A stretch of DNA of 64,000 nucleotides, taken from positions 1 through 64,000 of the forward strand of contig NZ_JAJOZK010000011.1 of assembly GCF_022419185.1 (NCBI RefSeq). The letters run 5' to 3'. The position numbers and the translations under genes are program-made. The notes beneath the pieces are model-generated. The model was not told the DNA's origin and ran no database searches. It saw only the letters and a list, made by a program, of their open reading frames with translations. Source of the DNA: Thermomonas flagellata (GTDB taxonomy: Bacteria > Pseudomonadota > Gammaproteobacteria > Xanthomonadales > Xanthomonadaceae). Each line of letters begins with the position of its first letter. The stretch's first letter is position 1. Shown piece after piece: positions 53,335 to 62,574 of this stretch.

Positions 53335-54267
53335 ATGCATTCCTCCGCCACCTCCGACGTCGCCCACATTGGAACGCCCGGCCAGCCCTGGGGCGCGGCG
53401 GAAAAGGCCCGGTGGCGCGCGCTGCAGTCGAAGCAGCGCAGCTATGCCGACGAGGTGCTGGCGCGGATCCAGGCCCTGCGCGAAACGTTCGATGTCATCC
53501 AGTACGGCGAACTGGACTGGGGCGAGGACGGCCGCTATCCGCTGTTCGTCCTGCGCAGCCGCGGGTGGGATGACGCGCGGCCGCTCGCGCTGGTCACCGG
53601 CGGCGTGCACGGCTACGAGACCAGCGGGGTACAGGGTGCGCTGCTGTTCGCGGCGCGCGATGCGGCGGCCTACGCCGGCCGCGCCAACCTGCTGGTGGTG
53701 CCCTGCGTCAGTCCCTGGGCCTACGAGCGCATCCAGCGCTGGAACCCGCTGGCGCTGGATCCCAACCGCAATTTCGTGGCGGCAAGCCCGTGCGCGGAGT
53801 CGGCGGCGCTGTGGGCGCTGGTGCATCCGCTGCGCGGGCGGATCGCGCTGCACATCGACCTGCACGAGACCACCGACAGCGACGAGCGCGAATTCCGCCC
53901 GGCCCTGGCCGCGCGCGACGGCAAGCCGTTCCAACCCGGCACCATTCCCGACGGGTTCTACCTGTGCGCCGACAGCGCGCGGCCGGCGCCGGCCTTCCAG
54001 CAGGCGATCAATGCTGCGGTCGCCGAGGTGACGCACATCGCGCCGGCGGATCCGGACGGCACGATCATCGGATCCAAGGTGGTGGCGCCGGGCGTGATCG
54101 AGTACGACTACCGCGCGCTCGGCCTGTGCGCCGGGATCACCGATGCGGCCTACGTCACCACCACCGAGGTCTATCCGGACAGCCCGCGCGCCAGCCCGGC
54201 GCAGTGCAACGAGGCGCAGGCGACGGCGGTGCGGGCGGCGCTCGCGTTCGTGCTGGCCGCGTCCTGA
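53335..54267 (+). CDS. M14-family metallocarboxypeptidase
   Basis: A 310-residue zinc peptidase of the succinylglutamate-desuccinylase/carboxypeptidase A superfamily. Zinc ligands appear in TGGVHGYETSG (H-x-x-E) and ALHIDLHETTD (His), with substrate residue region NPLALDPNRNF. No signal peptide, so cytoplasmic. The C-terminus includes the putative catalytic Glu in TTTEVYPDS. Substrate unknown; M13 peptidase follows 91 bases later. Confidence 0.88.
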   Translation: MHSSATSDVAHIGTPGQPWGAAEKARWRALQSKQRSYADEVLARIQALRETFDVIQYGELDWGEDGRYPLFVLRSRGWDDARPLALVTGGVHGYETSGVQGALLFAARDAAAYAGRANLLVVPCVSPWAYERIQRWNPLALDPNRNFVAASPCAESAALWALVHPLRGRIALHIDLHETTDSDEREFRPALAARDGKPFQPGTIPDGFYLCADSARPAPAFQQAINAAVAEVTHIAPADPDGTIIGSKVVAPGVIEYDYRALGLCAGITDAAYVTTTEVYPDSPRASPAQCNEAQATAVRAALAFVLAAS

Positions 54268-54358
54268 GGCGGCGGCGCCCCCCACCAACGGCACAGGCAC
54301 GCCGCCGGCACCCGCACTAGGGTGCAGCGGTTACTACCGGCACTCACAGGTGGAGCAC

Positions 54359-56431
54359 ATGGCAAAGCGGACATGGCTGGCGATCGGGATCGCGCTCGCG
54401 CTGGGCGCGACGGCGGTGGCAGTGGCGGCGCCCCCGCCGGGCAAGGCTGCGGGCAAGGCCCAGATCGGCGATTTCGGGGTGGACCTGTCCGCGCGCGACC
54501 TCGCGGTGAAGCCCGGCGACGACTTCAACCGCTATGCCAGCGGGCACTGGATCGACACCTACCAGCTCAAGGACTACGAGACCAGCTACGGCTCCTTCAA
54601 TGAGCTGCGCGACCGCGCCGAGGCGCAAACCCGGCAGATCATGGACGAGCTGCTGGCGCGCAAGGACCTCGCCCCGGGCAGCAACGCGCAGAAGCTGCGC
54701 GACTACTACCTGAGCTTCACCGACCGCGCCACCCGCGACGCGGCCGGGATCAAGCCGCTGCAGCCGGTGCTGGACAAGATCGCCGCGATCGACGGCAAGG
54801 ACAAGCTGGTCGCGGCGTTCGGCGAGGCCGGGATCGACGGCAGCAGCGCGCCGTTCGGGTTCTACGTCGGCATCGACCGCAAGAACCCCGACCGCTACCA
54901 GGTCAACCTCGGGGTCGGCGGCCTGGGCCTGCCGGACCGCGACTACTACCTCAACCCCGATCCGCGCTTCGCCAAGATCCGCGAGGCCTACCTCGCCCAC
55001 ATCCAGCGCATGCTTGGCTTCGCCGGCATCACCGGCCCCGACGCCAAGGCGCGCGCCGAGGCGGTGCTGGCGCTCGAGACCGCGCTGGCCAAGCCGCAGT
55101 GGGACCGGGTGCAGCTGCGCGACCGCGACAAGACCTACAACGTCCTGACCTTCGCCGAGCTGCAGCAGAAATACCCCGGCTACGACTGGGCCGCGCAGCT
55201 GCGCGCGCAGCAGATGCCGCAGCCGGCCGACCTCAACGTGGCCACCCCGGACGTGCTGCAGCCGGTGATCGACATCGTCGACGCCACCCCGCTGTCCACC
55301 TGGCGCGACTACCTCGCCTTCCACGCGGTCGATGGCAACGCCGAGCTGCTCAGCAGCCAGATCGACCAGGCCGCGTTCGAGTTCAACGGCAAGGTGCTGG
55401 GCGGGCAGAAGGCGCAGCGCGAGGACTGGAAGCGCGCGCTGGCGCTGGTCGGCGCCCGCAACGGGCTGGGTGACGCCCTCGGCGAGCTGTACGTGGCGCG
55501 CTACTTCAAGCCGGAGGCAAAGGCGGCGATGGATGCGCTGGTGGAGAACCTGCGCGCGGCGCTGCGCCAGAACATCGAGCAGCTGGACTGGATGGGGCCG
55601 GCGACCAAGGCCGAGGCGCTGCGCAAGCTGTCCACGTTCCGCCCGAAGATCGGCTACCCGTCGCAGTGGAAGGACTATTCCAGCGTCAGCATCAGGCCGG
55701 ACGACCTGCTCGGCAACGCGATCGCGCTGCGCAAGTTCAACCGCGTCGACCAGAACCGCCGGGTCGGGCAGAAGACCGACCGCGAGGAATGGGGCATGAC
55801 CCCGCAGACGGTGAACGCCTACTACAACTCGGCGTTCAACGAGATCGTGTTCCCGGCCGCCATCCTGCAGCCGCCGTTCTTCGACGTGAACGCGGACCCG
55901 GCGGTGAACTACGGCGCGATCGGCGCGGTGATCGGCCACGAGATGGGCCATGGGTTCGACGACCAGGGCAGCAAGTCGGATGCCGACGGCATCCAGCGCA
56001 ACTGGTGGACGCCCGAGGACCGCGCCCGCTTCGAGCAGCGCACCCAGGCGCTGGCCAAGCAGTACGACGCCTACTGCCCGCTGCCGGGGCAATGCGTGAA
56101 CGGCAAGCTGACCCTGGGCGAGAACATCGGCGACCTCGGCGGCCTGTCGATGGCCCACACCGCCTACCAGCTCAGCCTCAAGGGCAAGCCGGCGCCGGTG
56201 ATCGATGGCCTGACCGGCGACCAGCGCTTCTACTTGGCCTGGGCGCAGGTGTGGAAGGGCAAGTACCGCGACGAGGCGCTGCTGCGGCTGATCAAGACCG
56301 ACCCGCACGCGCCGGTGATGTACCGCGCCAACGGCCCGGTGCGCAATCTGGATGCCTGGTACCAGGCGTTCGGGGTGAAGCCGGGCGACGCGATGTACCT
56401 GCCGCCGGAGCAGCGCGTGCGCATCTGGTGA
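54359..56431 (+). CDS. pepO: M13 family endothelin-converting-like metallopeptidase (PepO)
   Basis: A 690-residue exported zinc oligopeptidase. Signal peptide MAKRTWLAIGIALALGATAVAVA; M13 N-terminal domain starts PGDDFNRYASGHW. The zinc site is H527EMGH531 (VIGHEMGHGFDDQG) with E588 in ENIGDLGG; NAYYN and the C-terminal VRNLDAWYQAFGVKPGD and RVRIW are standard. Xanthomonadaceae have multiple such peptidases in the periplasm. The ATG at 54359 is preceded by AGGTGGAG. Confidence 0.96.
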   Translation: MAKRTWLAIGIALALGATAVAVAAPPPGKAAGKAQIGDFGVDLSARDLAVKPGDDFNRYASGHWIDTYQLKDYETSYGSFNELRDRAEAQTRQIMDELLARKDLAPGSNAQKLRDYYLSFTDRATRDAAGIKPLQPVLDKIAAIDGKDKLVAAFGEAGIDGSSAPFGFYVGIDRKNPDRYQVNLGVGGLGLPDRDYYLNPDPRFAKIREAYLAHIQRMLGFAGITGPDAKARAEAVLALETALAKPQWDRVQLRDRDKTYNVLTFAELQQKYPGYDWAAQLRAQQMPQPADLNVATPDVLQPVIDIVDATPLSTWRDYLAFHAVDGNAELLSSQIDQAAFEFNGKVLGGQKAQREDWKRALALVGARNGLGDALGELYVARYFKPEAKAAMDALVENLRAALRQNIEQLDWMGPATKAEALRKLSTFRPKIGYPSQWKDYSSVSIRPDDLLGNAIALRKFNRVDQNRRVGQKTDREEWGMTPQTVNAYYNSAFNEIVFPAAILQPPFFDVNADPAVNYGAIGAVIGHEMGHGFDDQGSKSDADGIQRNWWTPEDRARFEQRTQALAKQYDAYCPLPGQCVNGKLTLGENIGDLGGLSMAHTAYQLSLKGKPAPVIDGLTGDQRFYLAWAQVWKGKYRDEALLRLIKTDPHAPVMYRANGPVRNLDAWYQAFGVKPGDAMYLPPEQRVRIW

Positions 56432-56437
56432 GGCCGG

Positions 56438-56474
56438 CCCGCCGCCGCGCCCTGCATCCGGCGCGCGGCGGGTG
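56438..56474 (+). terminator. Imperfect GC hairpin after the M13 gene
   Basis: CCCGCCGCCGCGCC pairs with GGCGCGCGGCGGG around a CTGCATCC loop with one bulge. No T-run follows. Possible 3'-end structure of the peptidase mRNA. Confidence 0.35.
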
Positions 56475-56534
56475 CATACTCGTGGCGCGGCGCGGGGACT
56501 CCCCCGGAACGCCGCCTAACGGGAGGAGCGCGTC

Positions 56535-56717
56535 ATGCAGGCGAACGTGGGTGGCATCGACAAGTGGCTGCGGATCGTGGTCGGGCTGGCGCTGATCGCC
56601 TGGGCGTTGCTCGGCGGGCCGGTCTGGGCCTGGATCGGGGTGGTGCCGCTGCTGACCGGGCTGTTCAACTTCTGCCCGATCTACAAGCTGATCGGCGTGA
56701 ATACCTGCCGACGCTGA
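56535..56717 (+). CDS. DUF2892 small membrane protein
   Basis: A 60-residue protein with MQANVGGIDKWLRIVVGLALI and FNFCPIYKLIGVNTC, the DUF2892 pattern also found fused to rhodanese in YgaP. Two membrane helices; the two conserved Cys suggest sulfur or metal involvement. RBS GGGAGGAG (56521-56528). Stands alone. Confidence 0.92.
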   Translation: MQANVGGIDKWLRIVVGLALIAWALLGGPVWAWIGVVPLLTGLFNFCPIYKLIGVNTCRR

Positions 56718-56772
56718 GCGCCGGCAAGCCCGTTACCATCGCGGTGGCCGCGGCGACGCGGCCGGATGCGCC

Positions 56773-57357
56773 TCAGCCGCCCTTGGCGGATGACGCGGCG
56801 GCGGGCGCCTTGCCGCCGGCCTTGGCCTGCGCGGCCTGCAGGGCGTCCAGCATCTGCTTGACGTGCTGGTTCGGGTTCATGGAGTCGTACTCGGCGAGGA
56901 TGCGGCCGTCCTGCCCGATCAGGTAGGACGTGCGGCTGGACAGGTCCGGCTTGAGCGTGAGGGTGGCGTCGTAGGTCTTGGCGATCTTCGCGCCCTCGTC
57001 CGCCGCGACCGGGAACTTGCCGGCGCATTTCTCGGTGTCCTTGGAAAACTCCGCCAGCCGCTCGGTATTGCCGGCGGTCACGCCGATCACGCTGGCACCG
57101 TGCGCCTTGAACCGGTCGATGGCCTGCGAGAACGCGGCGGCTTCGACGTTGCAGCCCGGGGTGAAGGCGGCCGGGAAGAAGTAGAGCACCACCGGCCCCT
57201 TGGCCAGCGCGGCCTTGAGGTCGTAGGTGAAGGGCTGGCCGGCGAGGAAGGCGGGTGCGGTGAACATCGGCGCGGGCGTGCCGGGCTTGAGCGCGGCGCC
57301 GGCGACGGACGAGGCGGCCAGCAGGCCGAGCAGGACGGGCAGGGCGAGGCGGCGCAT
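56773..57357 (-). CDS. Exported AhpC/TSA-type peroxiredoxin (BCP-like)
   Basis: A 194-residue thiol peroxidase with signal peptide MRRLALPVLLGLLAASSVAGA. Peroxidatic Cys is C69 (PAAFTPGCNVEA); a second Cys at 111 (TEKCAGKFPVAADE) may be resolving. C-terminal tail Lys/Ala-rich. A periplasmic BCP-like peroxiredoxin removing peroxides; reductant unknown. Start MRRLALP chosen to give the signal peptide. Confidence 0.9.
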   Translation of the reverse strand: MRRLALPVLLGLLAASSVAGAALKPGTPAPMFTAPAFLAGQPFTYDLKAALAKGPVVLYFFPAAFTPGCNVEAAAFSQAIDRFKAHGASVIGVTAGNTERLAEFSKDTEKCAGKFPVAADEGAKIAKTYDATLTLKPDLSSRTSYLIGQDGRILAEYDSMNPNQHVKQMLDALQAAQAKAGGKAPAAASSAKGG

Positions 57358-57473
57358 GGCAGGCTCCGGTGGGGGTGGCAGCCGATGGTACGCCCGCGGC
57401 ACGGCCGCGGATGCGCCCGGCCTTCGCCGTGCCGCAGCATGCGCCGGCCGCGGTGGTTTGCTAGCGTCCGGCC

Positions 57474-58256
57474 ATGGCCTCGGTCGATCCCGCCAGCGCC
57501 CCGGAGCCGGCGCCGCGCCCGTTCGCGGTGCCCTGCCGCCGGCTGGGCTGGGACGCGCCGTGGCGCTGGCTGGCGCTGGGCTGGCGCGACCTGCGCCGCG
57601 CGCCCGGGATCAGCCTCGCGTTCGGCGCGGTGGTGGTGGTCGTCAGCCTTGTGGTCGCCGCGCTGGCGTGGTCGCTCGGGCGCTTCGCGCTGCTGGCGAC
57701 CCTGCTGTCCGGCTTCGTGTTCGTGGCCCCGCTGCTGGCGGTCGGCCTGTACTGCGTCAGCCGCAGCCTGGAGCGCGGGCTGGCGCCGAGCCTGCGCTGC
57801 TCGTGCGGGATGATGCGGCGCGTGCTCGGCCAGGCCGGGGTGTACGCGCTGGTGCAGGGCGTGGTGATCCTGCTGTGGTCGCGCGCCGGGATGATGCTCA
57901 GCGCGCTATGGCCGATGGAGGCAGGCGACCGCCTGGCCCTGTTCGAATACCTGCTGGTCGGCAGCGGCGTCGGCGCGGTGTTCGCCGCGCTCACCTTCGC
58001 GATCTCCGCGTTCTCGCTGCCGATGATCGCCGATCGCGACGTGGACATGGTCACCGCCTGCGTCTCCAGCGTGAACGCGGTCCTGCGCAACAAGCCGGTG
58101 ATGCTGCTGTGGGGCGCGCTGCTGGTGGCGATCACGGCGCTCGCCTTCGCCACCGCCCTGCTCGGGCTGGCGGTGGCGATGCCGTGGTTGGCCTACGCCA
58201 CCTGGCACGGCTACCGCGAGACGTTATTGCCGAACGACTGGCCAAGCCTCGAATAG
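57474..58256 (+). CDS. DUF2189 integral membrane protein
   Basis: A 260-residue membrane protein with the DUF2189 pattern: N-terminal WRWLALGWRDLRRAPGISLAFGA and six hydrophobic segments, then C-terminal MPWLAYATWHGYRETL. Found in many proteobacteria near cytochrome oxidase genes, but role unknown. Convergent with the Arg-rich gene. Confidence 0.88.
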   Translation: MASVDPASAPEPAPRPFAVPCRRLGWDAPWRWLALGWRDLRRAPGISLAFGAVVVVVSLVVAALAWSLGRFALLATLLSGFVFVAPLLAVGLYCVSRSLERGLAPSLRCSCGMMRRVLGQAGVYALVQGVVILLWSRAGMMLSALWPMEAGDRLALFEYLLVGSGVGAVFAALTFAISAFSLPMIADRDVDMVTACVSSVNAVLRNKPVMLLWGALLVAITALAFATALLGLAVAMPWLAYATWHGYRETLLPNDWPSLE

Positions 58257-58276
58257 GCCCGGCCTGCGCCCGGCGA

Positions 58277-59536
58277 TCAGTGCAGGCTGAACCCGAGGAT
58301 CGCCGCCAGCACCACCGGCAGGATCACCGCGTAGTCGTTGCCGCGGTCGTAGTAGCCATACTGGTAGCGGGCGTAGTAGCCGTCGCGGTAGCCGCGCTCG
58401 AAGCCCTGCCGGAAGTAGTAGCGGTAGGCGTCGTAGCCGATCAGATAGCCGGGATAGCCGAAGCTGGCGTCGATCCAGGCGTAGTTGGCGCGCGGGTCGT
58501 AGCGCCAGCCGTCCTGGCGGTCGGCGCGGCCGGCGTACCAGCCCTCGCGGTAGCCGTCGCGCACGGCGCGCTCAAGCACCTCGGCGCCGTACTGGTTGGT
58601 GAAGTACCAGCGGCCGTCGTAGCCGTAGCGGATGCGTGCCGGCGCCGCGTAGTAGGGCGACTGCCAGTTCCACCACGCCCGCTCGCGCTCCCAGCGCGCC
58701 TGTTCGGCTTGCCAGCGCCGCCAGTAGTCGCGCTGGTAGCGCAGTTGGGCGGCGCGGCGCTCGCGCTCGGCCTCCTGCTGGCGGCGCTCGTAGTCCCACT
58801 GCCGGCGCGCCTGCTCGCGCTGCCACTGCTCGGCCTGGCGGCGGTCCTGCTCGTAGCGGCGGCGCGGGTCCTCGCGTCCGCGCGGGTCGTCGCGCCAGTC
58901 GCGGCCCGGGCGGGCATCGCGGTCGCGGCGTTCCTCCCAGCTGCCGCGGCGGGCCTCTTCGCGGGCGCGCTGCTCGGCGATCATGCGTGCATCCGCCTGC
59001 AGGCCGGCGCGCCGTGCCGCGTCGTCCGCCTGTCGCCGTGCCTCCTCGGCCACGCGCGCCTGCTGCGCATCTGCCTGCGCCCTGGCCTCGGCCTCGCGGC
59101 GGGCGGTTGCGGCGCGGCGTGCTTCCTCACGCGCCTGTTGCCAGTCCTGCGCGGGCAGCTCCGGCCGGTGCGCGTCGCGTGCCGGGGGAGGCGCGCCATC
59201 GCGGATATCGAAGCCGGCCCGGCGCTCGGCCTGGCGCTCGCGCAGGGCATCGCCCCAGGGCTCATGGCGCTCCGGCCGGATCGGGCCTTGGAACCGCGGC
59301 GGCGCATCGGCCTCGCCCTGGTGCTCGCGCGGCGGACGCAGGCGCTCGCCGAACGCGGCGCGGCGTTCCTCGGCCACTTGCGGGCGTGCCTCCGCCTCGC
59401 GCGGCTGCGCATGGCGCGGCTTGCGCGCCTCGATGCCGTCCTCGGCGTCCTGTGCGGCGGCGGGCAGGGCCGCGCCGGCACCGGCGAACAGGCCCAGGGC
59501 GATGACCAGGGAAGTGCGTTCGGCAAGGCGGAACAT
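58277..59536 (-). CDS. Exported Arg/Gln/Glu-rich protein with YxxG repeats
   Basis: A 419-residue protein: signal peptide ([29 protein letters not shown]), a long charged region (about 30-270) extremely rich in Arg, Gln, Glu and Ala with coiled-coil character, and a C-terminal Tyr/Gly/Arg-rich domain (YRYYFRQGFERGYRDGYYARYQYGYYDRG) with GYRDGYY-like repeats, ending in a hydrophobic helix VILPVVLAAILGF. I recognise no family name. Cell-envelope location is likely. The start at MFRLAER follows the signal-peptide logic. Confidence 0.75.
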   Translation of the reverse strand: MFRLAERTSLVIALGLFAGAGAALPAAAQDAEDGIEARKPRHAQPREAEARPQVAEERRAAFGERLRPPREHQGEADAPPRFQGPIRPERHEPWGDALRERQAERRAGFDIRDGAPPPARDAHRPELPAQDWQQAREEARRAATARREAEARAQADAQQARVAEEARRQADDAARRAGLQADARMIAEQRAREEARRGSWEERRDRDARPGRDWRDDPRGREDPRRRYEQDRRQAEQWQREQARRQWDYERRQQEAERERRAAQLRYQRDYWRRWQAEQARWERERAWWNWQSPYYAAPARIRYGYDGRWYFTNQYGAEVLERAVRDGYREGWYAGRADRQDGWRYDPRANYAWIDASFGYPGYLIGYDAYRYYFRQGFERGYRDGYYARYQYGYYDRGNDYAVILPVVLAAILGFSLH

Positions 59537-59742
59537 GGTCGGTCTCCGGCGATGCGCGAGCCCCCTCGCGCTGCTCGCAGTTGACGCGGCGGGCAATGAA
59601 CGCCTGCTGAGAATTCCGCCTTGCGGTGCCCCCGTCCGCGTCCGGCCTCACGGGCATTCAGCCGGCGTCCGGCGTGACCATCGGCAGTGGCCGTGGTCGT
59701 GCCGGAATGCCAGCCTGCGCGCCTTCCGGCAGGAGCATGCGT

Positions 59743-61503
59743 ATGCGGCGATGGGTGGGGTGGCTGTTGTGGGCGGTGGCGATGCCGGCCATGGCGGTTG
59801 CGGCTGACCAGCCGGCGCTGACCACCACCACCGCCGCCACCGGCCTGCCGCGCACGCCGGAGCAACTGGCGACCACGATCGAACTGGCCGACCTGGCGTT
59901 CAAGGTCGATCCCGCGCGCAAGTGGCTGGATGCGGACGCGCACCTCACCCTGCGCCTGGCGCGCCCGCTGCCGGCGCTGGTGGTGGACCTGGACCGCAAC
60001 TACACGGTGTCCGCGGTGGAGGTGGACGGCCGCCCGGTGCGCTGGAGCAACCCCGAGGGGCGCATGCGCATCGCGCTGGAGTCACCGCTGCCGGCCGGGG
60101 CGCGGCCGGTGCTGCACATCCGCTACGCCGGCCACCCGCACGAGGCGAAGAAGGCGCCGTGGGACGGCGGCATCGTCTGGGCCACCGCACCCACCGGCGA
60201 GCCGTGGGTGGCCACCGCGGTGCAGGGCGAGGGCTGCGACCTGTTGTGGCCGTGCATCGACCACCCGCTGGCCAAGCCGGAGCGGGTGGTGCAGCACATC
60301 ACGGTGCCGGCGCCGCTGGTGGCGGCCAGCAACGGCGTGCAGACCGGGATGGAGGAGAAGGACGGCTGGCGAACCTACCACTGGAGCGCGCGCCAGCCGG
60401 CCACCTACGCGATCGCGCTCAACATCGGCCCGTACGAGCTGCTGCAGGCCGACTACGCCTCCCGCTACGGCAACACCATCCCGCTGCGCTTCTGGTACCT
60501 CAAGGGCCGCCGCGCGCAGGCCGAGGGGCTGTTCGCACAGTTCGCGCCGATGCTGGAGTTCTTCGAGGAGAGGATCGGCCCGTACCCGTTCGGCGACGAG
60601 AAGATGGGGGTGGTGGAAACCCCGCACCTGGGCATGGAGCACCAGACCATCAATGCCTACGGCAACGATTACCGCAAGGCCGAGACCGGCTACGACTGGC
60701 TCTTGCAGCACGAGTTCGCGCACGAGTGGTTCGGCAACCAGCTGACCAACACCGACTGGGACGACTTCTGGCTGCACGAGGGGTTCGCCACCTACATGCA
60801 GCCGCTGTACCTGCAGTGGCTGCGCGGCGACATGGAGTACGACGCCGCGCTGATGAAGATGCGCTCGGTGCTGATGCTGAAGCACCCGGTGGTGGCCGGC
60901 CACCCGATGCTGGAGAAGGACGTGTCGGATGCCAGCCGCGGCCCGGGCAACGACGTGTACTACAAGGGCGCGCTGATGCTGCACACCCTGCGCGGGTTGA
61001 TCGGCGAGGATGCCTTCTTCCGCAGCATCCGCGAGCTGGTCTACGGGACGGATGCTCCACGGCCCGGGCAGTTCCGGCCGCGCCAGGCCTCGACCGACGA
61101 TTTCGTCGCGATCGTCAACCGCGTCACCGGCCGCGACTACCGCTGGTTCTTCGATGCCTACCTGCGCACGGTGCAGCTGCCGGCGCTGCTGGCCGAGCGC
61201 GACGGCGGCATGCTGCGTCTGCGCTGGCAGGTGGAGGGCGGGCGCCCGTTCCCGATGCCGGTGCAGGTGCGCATCGGCCGCCGCGTGGTGGAGGTGCCGA
61301 TGACCGGCGGGCAGGGCGCGGTGGCGATCGCGGCGGACGAGAGCTACACCCTGGACCCGCATTCGAAGGTGCTGCGCGACCTGCCGTACATGGCCGAATT
61401 CCAGCAGGACCAGGCCGCGCGCGCCCGCGCCGCGGCGGAAGCGGCCAAGGCGGCGACGGAGAACGCGGCAGCGGGCAACAACACGGCGACGGACAAGCGC
61501 TGA
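59743..61503 (+). CDS. M1 family aminopeptidase
   Basis: A 586-residue exported zinc aminopeptidase. Signal peptide MRRWVGWLLWAVAMPAMAVA; zinc site H323EFAH327 (QHEFAHEWFGNQ) with E346 (LHEGFATY) 19 residues later; the exopeptidase GMEN motif appears as LGMEHQ, so the usual Asn is His. The start at 59743 has AGGAG 8 bases upstream; a start at 59737 is too close to that site. The last 40 residues are Ala/Lys-rich. Probably periplasmic peptide scavenging. Confidence 0.92.
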   Translation: MRRWVGWLLWAVAMPAMAVAADQPALTTTTAATGLPRTPEQLATTIELADLAFKVDPARKWLDADAHLTLRLARPLPALVVDLDRNYTVSAVEVDGRPVRWSNPEGRMRIALESPLPAGARPVLHIRYAGHPHEAKKAPWDGGIVWATAPTGEPWVATAVQGEGCDLLWPCIDHPLAKPERVVQHITVPAPLVAASNGVQTGMEEKDGWRTYHWSARQPATYAIALNIGPYELLQADYASRYGNTIPLRFWYLKGRRAQAEGLFAQFAPMLEFFEERIGPYPFGDEKMGVVETPHLGMEHQTINAYGNDYRKAETGYDWLLQHEFAHEWFGNQLTNTDWDDFWLHEGFATYMQPLYLQWLRGDMEYDAALMKMRSVLMLKHPVVAGHPMLEKDVSDASRGPGNDVYYKGALMLHTLRGLIGEDAFFRSIRELVYGTDAPRPGQFRPRQASTDDFVAIVNRVTGRDYRWFFDAYLRTVQLPALLAERDGGMLRLRWQVEGGRPFPMPVQVRIGRRVVEVPMTGGQGAVAIAADESYTLDPHSKVLRDLPYMAEFQQDQAARARAAAEAAKAATENAAAGNNTATDKR

Positions 61504-61626
61504 AGGCGGCCTTGTCGGGAGGGCTCAGGCCCGCGCCTGCAGCCAGCGCGCTGCGCCTTCGCCGGCGAGGCGGCCTGCGCGCGACTAGAATGCGCGCTTT
61601 GCCGCCAAGCGCCGCGCCGCCACCGC

Positions 61627-62376
61627 ATGATCCTCAACATCGCCGCCTACCGGTTCGTGGCGATCGCCGATGCCGATGCGCTGGCCGCGCGCCTGCACGC
61701 GCGCGCCGCGGCTGCCGGGTTGCGCGGCACCGTGCTGGTCGCGCCGGAAGGCCTGAACCTGTTCCTCGCCGGTGCGGAGGGGCCGCTGCGCGGGTTCCTC
61801 GCCTGGCTGCGCGCCGACCCGCGCTTTGCCGCGCTGCACGCCAAGGAAAGCTGGAGCGAGGCGGTCCCGTTCGCGCGGCTGAAGGTGAAGCGCAAGCCGG
61901 AGATCATCACCTTCCGGCGCGAGGCGGCCTCGCCGCTGCGGGCCGGCCTGCGCGCGCCGGCGGTGGATGCGCCGACGCTGGCGCGCTGGATCGCACAGGG
62001 CCATGACGATGCCGGGCGCCGCCTGGTGGTGCTGGACACCCGCAACCGCGAGGAGGTCGCGCACGGTACTTTCGCTGGCGCGCTGACCCTGCCGATCGAC
62101 CGCTTCACCGACCTGCCGGCGGCGCTGGCCCCGCACCGCGAGGCGCTGCGCGATGCCACCGTGGTCAGCGTGTGCACCGGCGGCATCCGCTGCGAGAAGG
62201 CGGCGTTGTGGATGCGCGCGGACGGGATGGACAACGTGCTGCAGCTGGACGACGGCATCCTCGGCTACTTCGCGCGCGTCGGCGGGGTCGGCTACCGCGG
62301 CCGCTGCTTCGTGTTCGACGACCGCATCGCGCTGGATCCCCGGCTGCGCCCGCTGCGGGACGGCGCCCCGGCATGA
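61627..62376 (+). CDS. trhO: tRNA U34 hydroxylase TrhO (UPF0176, rhodanese domain)
   Basis: A 249-residue protein with the UPF0176 N-terminal domain (GTVLVAPEGLNLFLAG, KVKRKPEIITF) and a rhodanese domain with active Cys in SVCTGGIRCEKAALWM. TrhO/YceA makes 5-hydroxyuridine at tRNA position 34. It lacks the C-terminal Cys-rich segment of the E. coli protein (350 residues). TAGAAT at 61586-61591 may be its -10. Overlaps the following small membrane gene by four bases. Confidence 0.92.
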   Translation: MILNIAAYRFVAIADADALAARLHARAAAAGLRGTVLVAPEGLNLFLAGAEGPLRGFLAWLRADPRFAALHAKESWSEAVPFARLKVKRKPEIITFRREAASPLRAGLRAPAVDAPTLARWIAQGHDDAGRRLVVLDTRNREEVAHGTFAGALTLPIDRFTDLPAALAPHREALRDATVVSVCTGGIRCEKAALWMRADGMDNVLQLDDGILGYFARVGGVGYRGRCFVFDDRIALDPRLRPLRDGAPA

Positions 62377-62558
62377 GCGGCGATCCCGCGCTGCACGTGG
62401 TGCACAGCGACTGGCTGGCGGTCCTGCTGCTGGTGCTGGCCCTGTATGCCGCGTTCAAGCTCGCCGGCGCGCTGCTCAAGGCCGCGCTGTGGATCGCGAT
62501 CCTGCTGCTGGCCTGGTGGTACTTCGGTCCCGCGCTCGGGCTCCCCTGGCCGTGGTGA
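62373..62558 (+). CDS. Small membrane protein, 61 aa
   Basis: Two adjacent hydrophobic segments (about residues 14-33 and 38-55), ending FGPALGLPWPW. ATG overlaps the trhO stop (ATGA). No family recognised. Convergent with the flavoprotein gene 16 bases away. Confidence 0.65.
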   Translation: MSGDPALHVVHSDWLAVLLLVLALYAAFKLAGALLKAALWIAILLLAWWYFGPALGLPWPW

Positions 62559-62574
62559 GCGAGGCAGTGCGGGC

